64,000 bases of DNA from Haberlea rhodopensis (taxonomy: Eukaryota > Streptophyta > Magnoliopsida > Lamiales > Gesneriaceae), in NCBI GenBank assembly GCA_907163345.1, contig CAJQUN010000021.1, positions 7,006,001 through 7,070,000 on the forward strand, read 5' to 3'. The notes below the pieces were generated by a model. It searched no databases and was not told the origin of the DNA. It saw only the letters and a program-made list of their open reading frames with translations. The position numbers and the translations under genes are program-made. Of this stretch, positions 1-11,252 are shown in pieces (position 1 is the first letter of the stretch; each line of letters starts with the position of its first letter).

Positions 1-1065
1 AAAAGCTCTAATTTAAATTTTAGTTCAACGATGAATGATTTGTTTCTATGCCAATAGTTATTATCTGTTAATGGATTCTTAAAATATAATTATTTATATT
101 TTAGTGTAATTTTTTTGAATATAATGGAAATCATAAAATGTTGTTCTATGATGTACGGACACTGACAATGTGATACGGACACGACGACACAGATTTTTCA
201 AAATTTACAGGATATGACACGGCTGTGACACGCATATATATTTTTTATAAATATTATACATGTACTATATTACAAAATATTAAAATTCATATTTTTTTAA
301 TTTCTCAATCGTGTAGAAACAATAGAAATATTCTTTCCAAATTCAAGAAGCGTATAAATAAATGCATGTCACTAGAATCATCATAATATCATACATACTA
401 ACTTCATATGCATATTACTTCAATTAACATAAAGTTTAGCAAATATGTCCAAATAAAATATAACATCAACTATATTCTTACCAAATTCAAGAAGAAGATA
501 AATAAATGAATGTCATTAAAATCATTATAGTATCATTGGTATCAGCACCAAATGCATATTACTCCAATTATCATAAAGTTTAATAAACACATCCAAATTT
601 TATTTTAATCAAAAACTTTTTAAATTATACAATTAACCCCTAAAAATATCATTTTCTACTCGAACACGTCACTCGGAAGTGTTTGACATGCTTCTCAGAA
701 GTATCGACATGGGTGTATGAATTGATTTTTATTTTTAAATTAAGGACACACCACATGGCGTGTCCGATTCGTGTCCGAGAGGTATCTGAGAGATATTGGT
801 GTCCAAGAAATGTCTGACCCTGCACCAAGAAATTTCCAGGAGTGCCCATGCATCATATGTGTTGCTAGTATGTTCTTTTTTGGTTGGGTATTTCCTTTTG
901 TTAGCCCTCTCAGTCCCAAACGTTGTAGGGCTTTGTTTTAAGGCCCAGGTCCAGTGATACCTATTCCACTATTTAATTATTACTTACTAAAATTGTGTGC
1001 AGAAAATTTTGATACCATCCTTGAATTTTAGTTTGAAAGAATTAATGTATAAAATAACTAGCCTA
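1..1065. other. AT-rich intergenic DNA with decayed repeats
   Basis: No gene is supported here; the 66-codon ORF on the minus strand near 650-850 has no recognisable domain. Two things are visible. First, stretches rich in GGACACG near 155-235 are inversely related to stretches near 745-810, so the block about 145-850 may be an old inverted-repeat element. Second, about 339-460 and 482-602 are diverged direct copies of one another. Neither could be assigned to a family. Confidence 0.5.
339..602. repeat. Two-copy direct repeat, unit about 143 bp
   Basis: The segment starting with CAAATTCAAGAAG near 339 recurs near 482 with the same order of words (ATAAATAAATG, ATCAT, GCATATTACT, CATAAAGTTTA). 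The copies are diverged, so the duplication is old. It lies inside the possible inverted-repeat element at 145-850. Confidence 0.6.
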
Positions 1066-1385
1066 AGGGTGTGTTTGCGATTGCTTATTCAAAGCACTTC
1101 TATGTTGCTTTTGCTTAAAGTTGGAAAAAGTTGATTTTAAGCAAAATCATTGAGTGTTTGTTAATTAAATAAAAAAGCAACTTAATAAACTTAAATTAAT
1201 TACGAAATTGCCACAAAACTACTTAAAGCAGTCAAAAGCATGTCATGGCCTGCTTCTCTGCTTCTGCTTTTTTCTGCTTATTTTTAGAGAAAAAATAGCA
1301 GAAGCAAAATAAATAAAACACCCAAAAACTGCTTTTTTATCTGAAAAGCAGATAAGCAGTTTTCATAAGCAATTGTAAACACCTA
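1066..1385. mobile_element. MITE, probably hAT-type
   Basis: A roughly 320-bp non-coding element bounded by imperfect terminal inverted repeats: GGTGTGTTTGCGATTGCTTA on the left, and on the right a sequence whose reverse complement reads GGTGTTTACAATTGCTTA. The interior is rich in AAGCAGAAGC/GCTTCTGCTTTT words, common in plant hAT-type MITEs. CTAAGG occurs at both edges, so the exact target duplication is ambiguous. A second copy lies at 28156-28475 in the opposite orientation. The hAT assignment is an inference from sequence style. Confidence 0.6.
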
Positions 1386-1525
1386 CTAAGGTTCCAATCA
1401 GATATGAGGTTTATTTTATATTTGTTCTCGTGCATTGTGATGTATCTTCAAAGATTTTAGTCCAGTCGCATTCCTCTTTTATTATTACGTAATAAGGGGA
1501 TAATTTATTAAAATGTCCTTATAGT

Positions 1526-2987
1526 TTTAAGGAATCCAACATGCAAGTGCGCAGCGGAAAATAAAATTTTGGATTCCTAACCGAGGACCTATACAAAGTA
1601 TTCATATCGGAATGTAAAGGAGTCTTACCCTTGTAGCGTGTTTGATGCAGAAGCGATGCCAAACCACGAGTCACGAGCAAAACCTCCAAGATCTTGCCTC
1701 TACGGTATCCACACGATCAAATCGAAGAGGTTGTTCAAAAACAAGTTGCTAGACTTGTTCTTAAACCAAAACTGAACTCACGGTTCAAAACCGATCAACG
1801 ACGGCCGTCAAAACCACCACGTCACGGCGGCACGGCGGCGTGAGGTGTGAGGATGAGGCGGCGGCCGGGAGCTCTTCTGGAGTGGCTATTAGGTTTTGTG
1901 AATTAACTATCTCCCTCTAAACCTTGTTAGCATGATATATGTTGGATTTAATTAAAGGCTTTCTCAAAGCCTCATGGGCCCAAACCCATGATTTAATTAA
2001 ATCCTTATAATCATGTAATTAAGACTCTTCTTAATTAATTAATTCATCCAATGAATTTAATTCCCCTTATCGATTTAATCTTTTGTGCGACACGATAGGA
2101 TCTTGCAATGTTGGCAGCGACATAAAATCTAATTTTATGTCACAAGCAATGAGCGGTATCTAGCAACACATCAAGGCTACCCAAATTACAAGAATGTCAT
2201 TGACTCGACATAACCTACGAACTGCGATAATATTAACCATGTAACTTAATCCCTTTGTCCAATGTTTTTAGATTGAACATCAGTCATGGAATAGTCATAC
2301 TCGTATATTCAATCTTTATTTCTTGATCCCCAAGTAGAACTAGAATAAACGAATAAGCTCGATGTCACATATCGACTCATTCGAGCACGGCCATGCATTT
2401 TAGTCTTACTTGATCAAGGGCCCAAACACTTCTCCTGTTATATGGGAGGGACAAATCCTTTCTTGATCACTCAACATCCCTCTACATAATTCGTGATGTA
2501 TCCAATGATTGTCTTTATAGTTTACCCTGTTACAGGTAACGTTTGACAATATCAAGATACATGACTCCTTATGTTGGGATCTCTGGTGATCTCAAGTCGT
2601 AAGGATTACATACATCATTATCACTATGAGAATTGCTTATGACGTTAATATAACTATCCATGTAGCATTCTCATGGTGGGTCTGTCCAGTACATCGTTCT
2701 CTAACATGTACCCATGTGTTGATTTGATATCATAAATCTATGAACAATTCATCAATCAAAACATACTAGTCTCAATGCATTATCATTAGCCTGATTCATG
2801 ATAATACTTGACTAGGGACAATCTCTAAGATCAATACAATATTATTCTAAGGACATTAACTTATATATTAATTCATATTACACAGATACACGAATAATAT
2901 ATAATAATGAATTGTCATTAACAAATCATAATACAGTGTATGTCATAAACAATCATCTAATGAGTTGTCTTAGGGCATATCCCAACA
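1526..2987 (-). repeat. Copia X 3' LTR (left copy)
   Basis: Matches 25985-27446 nearly base for base at the same length. In plus-strand reading it should start TGTAAGGAATCC and end ATATCCCAACA; here the outer dinucleotide TG has become TT. It lies next to the polypurine tract and so is the 3' LTR of this minus-strand element. Confidence 0.92.
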
Positions 2988-3000
2988 AATCTCCCACTTG
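2988..3000 (-). promoter_or_regulatory. Polypurine tract of Copia X
   Basis: On the minus strand the sequence CAAGTGGGAGATT lies directly before the TGTTGGG start of the 3' LTR. This is the expected position of the plus-strand primer for reverse transcription. Confidence 0.75.
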
Positions 3001-3002
3001 CA

Positions 3003-3764
3003 CTAAGACCAATCAGACATATACTTAATGCCTAGAGATCTAGTATGACGATCATGCTTCTGCTGTGATAGTGGCTTCGTCAGTGGGTCAGATACATTAT
3101 CATCAGTTGGTACTTTGCATATTTTTACATCTCCTCTTTCAACGATTTCTCGAATGAAATGAAAGCGCCGAAGTATGTTGGATCTTTGGTGAGATCTAAG
3201 TTCCTTAGCCAATGCGATGGCTCCATTGTTGTCACAATAGAGTTCAATCGGATCTAGTATGCTAGGCATCACCCCAAGTTCAGAAATGAACTTCTTGATC
3301 CAAACAGCTTCCTTTGCTGCATCTGAGGCAGCAATGTATTCAGCTTCAGTTGTAGAATCGGCTACTGTGTCTTGCTTTGAACTCTTCCAGCTTACAGCAC
3401 CTCCATTTAGGCAAAACACATATCCTGATTGCGATCGGAAATCATCTTTGTCGGTTTGGAAGCTTGCATCAGTGTAACCTATTACATTGAGCTCTTCCTC
3501 ACCTCCATAAATCAAGAATGTATCCTTAGTTCTTCTCAAGTACTTCAGGATATTCTTGACTGCAATCCAGTGACATTCACCTGGATCAACCTGATATCTG
3601 CTCGTCATGCTCAAAGCATACGAGACATCGGGACGAGTACATATCATGGCATACATGATAGATCCAATAGCTGACGCATATGGAATCTTACTCATGCGTT
3701 GTCTCTCATCTGGTGTTGAAGGACACTGATCCTTCAAGAGATGTATCTCATGTGTCATAGGCAC
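3003..3764 (-). pseudogene. Copia X pol, RNase H region
   Basis: An open stretch of 253 codons giving the C-terminal part of a Copia polyprotein. It has the RT tail with the conserved TRPDVSYAL and LKYLRRTKD blocks, then RNase H with GYTDASF, the acidic cluster STTEAEYIA, and a C-terminal YCDNNGAIALAK followed by DPLTKPL. RNase H would degrade the RNA strand of the RNA:DNA hybrid in the virus-like particle. It is in the same frame as the RT segment upstream, from which it is separated by a TGA at about 3765-3767 in place of a family glycine codon. The domain itself looks intact, but it can only be made as part of a polyprotein that is now broken. Confidence 0.88.
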
Positions 3765-3767
3765 GAA

Positions 3768-4608
3768 TCATTTCTTTGATTCTTGCATGCTAAACCGTTT
3801 TAGCACTTTGTCTATGTATGTACTTTGACTTAGGCCAAGTAATCTTCTTGATCTATCTCTATAGATCTTGATACCTAATACATAGGTGGCTTCACCCAAG
3901 TCTTTCATAGAAAAGCAGTTCCCTAGCCAAATCTTTACAGATTGTAGGGCAGGGATATCATTCCCAATGAGAAGTATGTCATCCACATACAATATCAGGA
4001 AGATAATTATGCTCCCACTGACCTTCTTGTAGACACAAGGTTCATCTACGTTTTTGATGAAACCAAACTCTTTGACTGCATCATCAAAACGAAGATTCCA
4101 ACTCCGAGAAGCTTGCTTCAATCCATAAATGGATCGTTGTAGCTTGCATATCTTTCCAGCATCCTTTGGATCGACAAAACCTTCAGGTTGTGTCATGTAT
4201 ACATCTTCAAGTAAATTTCCATTAAGGAAAGCTGTTTTGACATCCATCTGTCAGATTTCATAGTCATGAAATGCAGCTATTGCAAGTAAGATCCTAATGG
4301 ATTTAACCATGGCAACTGGCGAAAAAGTTTCATCATAGTCAATACCATGAATTTGTTTGAAACCTTTTGCAACCAGTCGACCTTTAAAGGTTTGTACATT
4401 ACCATCCATGTCGGTCTTCTTCTTGAAAATCCATGTGCACCCTATGGGTCTAACCCCTTCAGGCGGGTCAACCAAAATCCATACTTGGTTTGCATACATG
4501 GATTCCATCTCAGATTTCATGGCTTCTTGCCATTTCTCAGAATCAGTGCCCATTATAGCTTCATGATAAGATGACGGTTCATCCTCATCAATAAGTAGTA
4601 AGTCACCT
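3768..4608 (-). pseudogene. Copia X pol, reverse transcriptase region
   Basis: Reverse transcriptase of a Copia polyprotein, in one frame but broken. The part at 4251-4553 has the fingers/palm start (WQEAMKSEM, GCTWIFKKK, RLVAKGF, DYDETFSPVAM). The part at 3768-4247 has MDVKTAFLNG, the YGLKQASRSW block and the catalytic LYVDDILLIG. A TGA at about 4248-4250 stands where the family has tryptophan between the two parts, and another TGA follows the KK at the end. The upstream edge is the insertion site of Gypsy A; the reading frame resumes at 21864 across the CACCT duplication. No functional enzyme is expected. Confidence 0.9.
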
Positions 4609-5319
4609 TGTAATGCCTCGATTTGTTTTATACACGTGTGACATGATTATGGTATAATTATATCAAATGGCGGTATGATAATAGGGGGTTCGGGTGGAAC
4701 CAAGAATGAAATAGCATATGCATGAAATGATATATGGCAAGGAATGAAACATGGTGCAAAATGATTTGAATATGCATGTGAAGTTAATTTGAGTTGGAAT
4801 TTCATTTGAATTTGAATTTCATCTTCATGTACATGTCCATTAACATGTTATTAGCTTCAAATACCCTATATCAAGGTGACTTAGCATGATGATTAATTGA
4901 AATGCTTTTATTAAGGGATACCAAGTGAAATCACATACTTCACCTAAACACACCTACTAAAATCCTACACAAGCTCCTCTCCATCTCTTTCAAGTTCTTT
5001 TTGGTTTGAGCTTGGGATTCACTTGTGAATTGAGCTAGAAGTTGTGTGAAGTGATTTCTTAATATCTTGGTAAGGAATTCATGTTTTTACACTTGAATTA
5101 TGTAATTGGTGTTGATATATGTGAAGTGGAATATCAAATGTTCATGTGAAGAATCATATCATGTTTATATGCTATTAATTGGATTCTATGATGATAGAAA
5201 CATGTTAATATGTTCCTAGAGATTTCAAGAAACATGTTGAAATGGTTAAATTCGAGTTATAAAAGAAGAGCTAGAAGGATATGCTTGAAAATCGCATGTT
5301 CTGATTTTTCTGGACATCG

Positions 5320-5528
5320 GCGATCGATCTCTAGCCTTGTGGCGATCGATCGCCGCGACCAGAGCAAAAATAAGGCGGTTAATGTATGTGGCGATCGATC
5401 GGTAAAAATGTGGCGATCGATCGCCATAAACAGAACACTTTGGCGATCGATCGCGAGGTAATGAAGATCGATCGCGAGGGGGCAGAACAGTATGACGATC
5501 GATCGGTGAGAAGTAGCGATCGATCGCC
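5320..5528. repeat. CGATCGATCG array in Gypsy A LTR
   Basis: Eight copies of a palindrome of the form GCGATCGATCGC or close variants lie within about 210 bp, with spacers of roughly 10-40 bp that are not themselves repeated. In the 3' LTR, copies remain near 11965-12070, the rest being lost in a deletion. The same motif is arrayed in the LTRs of elements B, C and D. Function unknown. Confidence 0.9.
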
Positions 5529-5823
5529 AGAGTCAGAATGTTGAAAAATGTTAAATTTTTGTAGAATTTGATTTTAATGCCTATGATAACATGATATATT
5601 GTTGGCATTGTTGTAGCATCATCTCAGGGGACGTGACAACGAGGCAATTAGACAGTGACGCCTAATTTAAATCATTTGTGTCGCAGTACAGGTACGTGTT
5701 GACGTACTGAGTAGAGATATTGGGTGATGATGTTATGAGATTGATATCATATGAATTGTGTTATGTTAGTATCATATGATTGGTAGTATCATATGCATGT
5801 ACATTCATGGATATCATGTGTTT

Positions 5824-5945
5824 GAGATATACGCCTGGTTTGGGTATATGCTCGGTTATGTTACATAGAGATATACGCCTGGTTTGGGTATATGCTCGGG
5901 TATGATATATAGAGATATACGCCGGTTTTTGGGTATATGCTCTGG
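5824..5945 (+). repeat. Three-copy 44-bp tandem repeat in Gypsy A LTR
   Basis: The word GAGATATACGCC, followed by a variable linker and GGGTATATGCTC, starts at 5824, 5868 and 5912. The same array occurs in the 3' LTR near 12308-12425. It lies downstream of the CGATCGATCG array, in the same relative place as the CGCT/AGCG array of Gypsy B. Confidence 0.85.
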
Positions 5946-6470
5946 CTATTATCATTTGAGGACGGTACTATGATATGTGCTGCTAATATGAAGATGTGAG
6001 GTGGTTCCACTGACATATTGAGCTGAATAGGCATATCATATTGGTCTCGTGATAATAGGGTAATTGTTGAGACATGTCATGACATGGTGCATTTGTTGAT
6101 GCATGATACAGAACATTCACATTAAATGATTTATTGTGCTTTATCATTGATATTGATATTGTGTTTTGATATCGCACTGAAATATTTCTTATCTATACTC
6201 ACATTGTGTGAATGCTTCTGTAGGGACTCATAGACGTGGGAGGACGGGATGTGAGTCATTTTCCGCTGCGAGCTGAACCACTGCCTAGGAGTTATCTTGT
6301 AGTAGGTTGTTGTTTGTACATATGATGTGTAGTTGGTAGGTTTTTATAAACCCTGTAACAACTTAACTAGTAAGATACTCTTAATCAGTGTATGTTCTTA
6401 CGTAATTCAGACTCACGTATGTATGTTAACATGATACATAATGGATTAAGTAACGAGGACCCCACATTAG

Positions 6471-6482
6471 TGGTATCAGAGC
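6471..6482 (+). promoter_or_regulatory. Primer binding site of Gypsy A
   Basis: TGGTATCAGAGC, four bases after the 5' LTR, is the standard plant site complementary to the 3' end of initiator methionine tRNA. Confidence 0.92.
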
Positions 6483-6650
6483 AGTGGTTCGAGAACGGGA
6501 TGAACATGGGTAGAGGAAGTGTATTATGGAGTTACCTAAACACTTGAAAACATGTTGAGAATGGTAATATCATGTTAGGATTTGTAATGTAATATTCTTC
6601 TAACATGTTTTATCATTTTGAATGTTATTGTTAACCCTTGATATACAGTT

Positions 6651-7725
6651 ATGACAGACAGAGGGTATCATGAGGATGTTGGGGATGCCATGAGTGGCAA
6701 TGCTAGTGTGAAGATGGCGCATGTGCCACCACCACCAATTGAGCAAGGGCCAGTGGAACAGGTATTGTTGCCTGGGGAATTGACGTTGACGCAATTTCTG
6801 AGTTATCAGCCACCCAGGTTTGAGGGGAATGAATCAGGGGAACTGGCGGAGGAATGGCTGGAACGTGTAGAACAGATATTTGTATCAGCACCGTGTGCCA
6901 AGACTGCTTGGTTACGCTTAGCTGAATTCCTAGTTAGCTAAGAAAGCTATGATGTGGTGGAAATCCACAGTACTTGAGTTAAAGGCTCACAGACAGTTAA
7001 CTGGGATGTGTTTAGAACGAAGTTCCTGGATCATTATTTCTCCGTTGCTGCAAGGCAGAGGAAAGAGGATGAATTTACAAACTTGAGACAGTGATCATGA
7101 CAGTATCGGACTATGCTGTACAATATTCTTCTTTGCTCCGGTATGTACCACATATTGTTGTAAACACAAAGGCAAAGATCAGACAATTTGTGAAAGGTTT
7201 GAGGCCTGAATTGTTTGATAGGGTCATGTCCAAAACCCTACATCATATGAAGAAGCATTGACTAGAGCCGAGATGGCTGAGATTGCCGTAGGGGTATACA
7301 AAGATGTTGGACAAGCCCAACCACTTACATCTGAAAGTATGAGACCGAGAGGAGAACCATTTAAATCACCACGAGGTGGTGCATCTTCCTCTAGATTTAG
7401 TGGGAAGTGGTTTACAATGCGGAAGGGTAGTGAACGAGGTTCAAAGGGACAGTTCCAAGGTAGTAGTAGTGGCAGTGGTGTGCAATGCTTTAAATGTGGG
7501 GGACCACATTTGAAACGAGATTGTCCTCAATTGACTCCAGTAGTTTGTTTCCGTTGTGGGAGGCCAGGACATGTGATCCGTGATTGTCCTCAAGTGGGTG
7601 GACAACAGAGGAGAGGACCAGTGTCAGAGAATACAGTGCAGCAGAGACCACAGAGTGTACCACAGTCTGGTGGAGGACAGAGGACAGGACCACCTCAGGC
7701 TCAGGTATATGCACTGAACAGATAG
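6651..7725 (+). pseudogene. Gypsy A gag (nucleocapsid with two zinc knuckles)
   Basis: Structural gag protein of the element. The N-terminal part is open from the ATG at 6651 to 6941 and includes the conserved TQFLSYQPPRFEG and EEWLERVEQIF blocks. It then hits a frameshift near 6920-6940, where an extra base converts the expected QLAKK region. Degenerate gag continues to about 7257, and an open frame at 7258-7725 supplies the nucleocapsid with two CCHC knuckles: CFKCGGPHLKRDC, and CFRCGRPGHVIRDC about 20 residues on. A TAG at 7723-7725 ends it, where the relative in Gypsy B has glutamate. Pol follows in the same frame, as in families with one gag-pol ORF. Gag would package the element RNA; this copy cannot make a full protein. 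Confidence 0.88.
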
Positions 7726-8124
7726 CAAGCAGAGGCAGCTCCTGATGATGTGATAGCTGGTGAGTGTACTTTATTTACTTATCCAGCCTTACTTTTGTTT
7801 GATACTGGTGCATCACATTCCTTTGTTGCACAAAATTTTATTGACCGGTATCATATATGCTCGTCTCCACTGTTGATGCCTCTTTATGTCTCGACACCCA
7901 TGGGAACTACTGTGATGGCTTGTCAGAATGTGTCTGATTGTGATATTCAGTTTGAAACTGAGGATAGATTACAGGCTGATTTGATTGTATTAGATATGAC
8001 AGATTTTGATTGCATTCTTGGAATCGATGTGTTGAGTAAATATAAATCTGTTGTGGATTGTTGTCAGAAGATAGTGAGATTTCAGTCTGATACTGGAAAT
8101 CAATGGTACTTCTATGGCCAGTGA
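7726..8124 (+). pseudogene. Gypsy A pol, aspartic protease
   Basis: Retropepsin-type protease that would cleave the gag-pol polyprotein. The active-site block LLFDTGASHSFV is at about 7792-7827, followed by IVLDMTDFDCILGIDVL, the conserved flap-distal segment. The catalytic Asp-Thr-Gly is intact. The frame is interrupted by a TGA at 8122-8124, where the relative in Gypsy B encodes glycine, and continues in the same frame into RT. Confidence 0.88.
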
Positions 8125-9777
8125 TCGAGGGCAAGGATTCCTTTGATATCAGCACTCCGAATGTCGCGTTTGTTAGAACGTGGACATGCGGGTTATTTGA
8201 TTTATGCCATTGATGTAACTGAACAAAAAAGAGAAAGGAAGGTGGAGGAGATACCAGTGGTTGCAGAATATGCGGATGTGTTTCCAGATAAGATACCTGG
8301 ATTCCCACCGAGTCGAGAAGTGGAATTTGGTATTGATTTGATACCTGGTACTTTTGCAATTTCACGAGCTCCTTATCGGATGGCACCAACTGATTTGAAA
8401 GAATTGAAAACTCAATTGCAAGATTTATTGGACAAGGGGTACATACGTCCTAGTGTATCGCCTTGGGGTGCTCCGGTATTATTTGTTAAGAAGAAGGATG
8501 GGACAATGCGACTGTGTATTGACTATCGACAATTGAACAAGGTAACAATAAAGAATAAATATCCTCTTCCTCGTATTGATGATTTGTTTGATCAGTTGCA
8601 GGGATCAAGGATTTATTCTAAGATTGATTTGAGGTCAGGATATCATCAAATACGTGTGAGAGAGGGTGATGTACAGAAGACAGCATTCAGAACTCGTTAT
8701 GGACATTATGAGTTTCTAGTGATGCCATTTGGAGTAACAAATGCTCCAGCTGTCTTTATGAGTTTAATGAATCGGGTTTTCCAGGAATACCTTGATCGAT
8801 TTGTCATTGTCTTTATCGATGATATACTGATCTATTCGCAGAGTGATGCAGAACATGTTCAACATTTGCATATGGTATTGCAATTGTTGAGGACACATCA
8901 GTTGTATGCCAAACTCAGTAAGTGTGAGTTTTGGTTGACTAGTGTTGGCTTTTTAGGGCATGTAATTTCAGAAGAAGATATATCAGTTGATCCGAAGAAA
9001 GTAGAAACAGTGTTGAATTGGTCAGCACCTACTTCTGTGCCAGAGATTCGTAGTTTCTTGGGTTTGGCCGGATATTATAGACGGTTTGTTGAAGGATTTT
9101 CAGCGATTACCAAACAATTGACATGTTTGACACAGAAGGGAGTATCATTTCAATGGTCAGAGGCTTGTGAGCATAGTTTTCAAGAATTGAAACATCGATT
9201 GACTACAGCTCCAGTCTTGATCATTCCATCGGAACATGACAGGTTTGCCTTATATACTGATGCTTCATTATTAGGTTTAGGTTGTGTATTGATGCAGGAT
9301 AAACATGTAGTGGCTTATGCATCACGACAATTGAAACCACATGAAATGCGATATCCAGTACATGATCTGGAATTAGCTGCCATTGTCTTTGCCTTAAAGA
9401 TATGGCGACATTATTTATATGGTACGTCGTTTACCATATACACAGATCATAAAAGCCTAAAGTTTTCATTCACTCAAGCAGAGTTAAATATGAGGCAAAG
9501 AAGATGGATGGATCTGTTGAAAGATTATGATTGTGAGATTGAATATCATCCAGGAAAGGCTAATCTTACAGCAGATGCCTTGAGTCGAAAAGTACATCAT
9601 ACGGCTGATGAGATGATTCATTTATCAGCGTTGATGACTTCTTGTTGTACTTTGGGTTATGATTTTGATGTGGAAACAATGCCAGTACGAGTATCAACAT
9701 TATTGGTTGAACCTGACATTTTTGACAAAATCAGAAAGGCACAAATGACTGATGATGAGGTACAACATTGGAAATAA
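8125..9777 (+). pseudogene. Gypsy A pol, reverse transcriptase and RNase H
   Basis: The longest open stretch of the element (544 codons from 8143). RT blocks in order: YRMAPTDLKELK, SPWGAPVLFVKKKDG, LCIDYRQLNK, IDLRSGYHQIR, FRTRYGHYEFLVMPFG, and the catalytic VFIDDILIYS at about 8808-8838. RNase H follows with LYTDASLLGLG, the ELAA helix and YTDHKSLK, ending at the GKANLTADALSRK linker. Both enzymes would act in cDNA synthesis. A TAA at 9775-9777 separates this from integrase, which continues in the same frame. The catalytic residues I can check are present, so decay is recent or light. Confidence 0.92.
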
Positions 9778-11142
9778 ATGATAAGTCAAGGACAAACATC
9801 ACAGTTTGTACTTGCAAATGATGGAATTCTGAAATACGGGACTTGTTGGGTAGTACCTGCGATATTAGGACTACGCCAAGAACTACTACAACGTGCTCAT
9901 TGTAGTAGATACAGTATACATCCTGGAGGAAAGAAAATGTATCATGATTTACGTACCCAATTTTGGTGGAAACGTATGAAACAGGATGTGTTGAGCTTTG
10001 TGAAACGGTGTTTGATCTGTCAACAAGTGAAAGCGGAAAGACAGAAACTAGGAGGTGAATTACATAGTTTGGAAATTCCTCAGTGGAAATGGGAACATAT
10101 CACGATGGATTTTGTGACTCATTTGCCACGGACGTCTTCTGGTTGTGATGCTATTTGGGTGATCGTTGACCGACTCACCAAAGTATCTCATTTTGTTCCA
10201 TATTGTATGACATTTACATATCTAAGAATGGCACAGTTATACATTCAACATGTAGTGAGACTACATGGTATACCAGTTTCCATTGTGTCGGATAGGGATC
10301 CGAGATTTACTTCTCATTTTTGGGAAGGGTTACAAACAACGTTGGGAACTGAAGTACGGTTGAGTACATCATATCATCCTCAGACAGATGGACAAACAGA
10401 GCGTACGATACAGACACTTGAGGATATGTTGTGTGCCTGTGTATTAGAGTTTGATACCTCTTGGCAAGAGTCGTTGCCATTAGTGGAATTTTCATATAAT
10501 AACAGTTATCAATCTAGTATATAGATGGCACCATTTGAGGCTCTATATGGGCGACGATGTAGATCGCCATTGTATTGGGATGATGTGGATCAGTCTTCTT
10601 TACATGGACCGGATATGATTCATGAAATGGAAGAGAAAGTGAAGTTAATTCGATTGAAACTTAAAGCTGCTCAGGACAGACAGGCTGCGTATGCCAATAA
10701 ACGACGTAAACCACTTGAGTTTCAAGTTGGTGACCGTGTATTCTTGAAAATCTCACCTTTTAAAGGTGTAGTACGATTTGGGAAACGTGAAAAATTGTCT
10801 CCACGGTATGTTGGTCCGTATGAGGTGTTGCAACGTATTGGTACGTTGGCATATCGCTTGGCACTACCACCGGCATTGAGTGGTATTCATGATGTTTTTC
10901 ATGTTTCACTGTTAAGGAAATATGAACCAGATCCGAGTCATGTATTACAACTACCTGATGTACAGTTAGATACAGATGTGTCGTATGAGGAACGACCAGT
11001 TATGATCTTGGATCGAGCTGAACTCAAGTTGCGTAATAAAGTGATTCCTATGGTTAAGGTACAGTGGGACAGACGGGGTGTCGAAGAGGCAACGTGGGAG
11101 ACGGAGCAGCATATGATGCAACGGTATCCAGATTTGTTTTCT
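9778..11142 (+). pseudogene. Gypsy A pol, integrase with C-terminal chromodomain
   Basis: Integrase: an HHCC zinc-binding region (HPGGKKMYHDL then CLICQQVK), followed by the catalytic core with MDFVTHLPR, SDRDPRFTSHFW and the GQTERTIQTLEDML glutamate block. A TAG at 10522-10524 interrupts just before MAPFEALYGRRC. After the GPY/F-type block (LSPRYVGPYEVLQRIG) comes a chromodomain-like tail, with VKVQWDRRGVEEATWE near 11055-11105. Chromodomains are known to steer chromoviruses to marked chromatin. In Gypsy B the protein stops two codons after the FSG motif; here the reading frame runs on through the polypurine tract into the LTR, so the native stop has been lost. Confidence 0.9.
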
Positions 11143-11239
11143 GGTATGTTGATATGTTATTTATACATGTTTCTTATGTTGTATATCTCATATGCATGTA
11201 TTATGTTTGTATATGCAATTTCGAGGACGAAATTCAATG

Positions 11240-11252
11240 AGTGGGGGAGAAT
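11240..11252 (+). promoter_or_regulatory. Polypurine tract of Gypsy A
   Basis: GAGTGGGGGAGAAT lies immediately before the TGTAATGCC start of the 3' LTR. The motif TTCGAGGACGAAATTC just upstream is typical of the 3' end of plant chromoviruses. Confidence 0.85.

Larger units (their letters stand above)
4609..6466 (+). repeat. Gypsy A 5' LTR (1858 bp)
   Basis: Begins TGTAATGCC and ends GGACCCCACA, followed by a four-base spacer and the primer site. The matching 3' copy starts at 11253. Inside it are the CGATCGATCG array (5320-5528), a three-copy 44-bp tandem repeat (5824-5945), and the region 5445-5606 that is missing from the 3' LTR. I could not pick a convincing TATA box. The small ORFs here arise from the arrays and are not genes. 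Confidence 0.92.

Noticed and set aside
5246..5608. 120-codon ORF over the GATC array of Gypsy A's LTR
   Set aside because: Its peptide (repeated DRSP words) comes from CGATCG repeats; lies inside an LTR and is absent from the 3' LTR because of a deletion.
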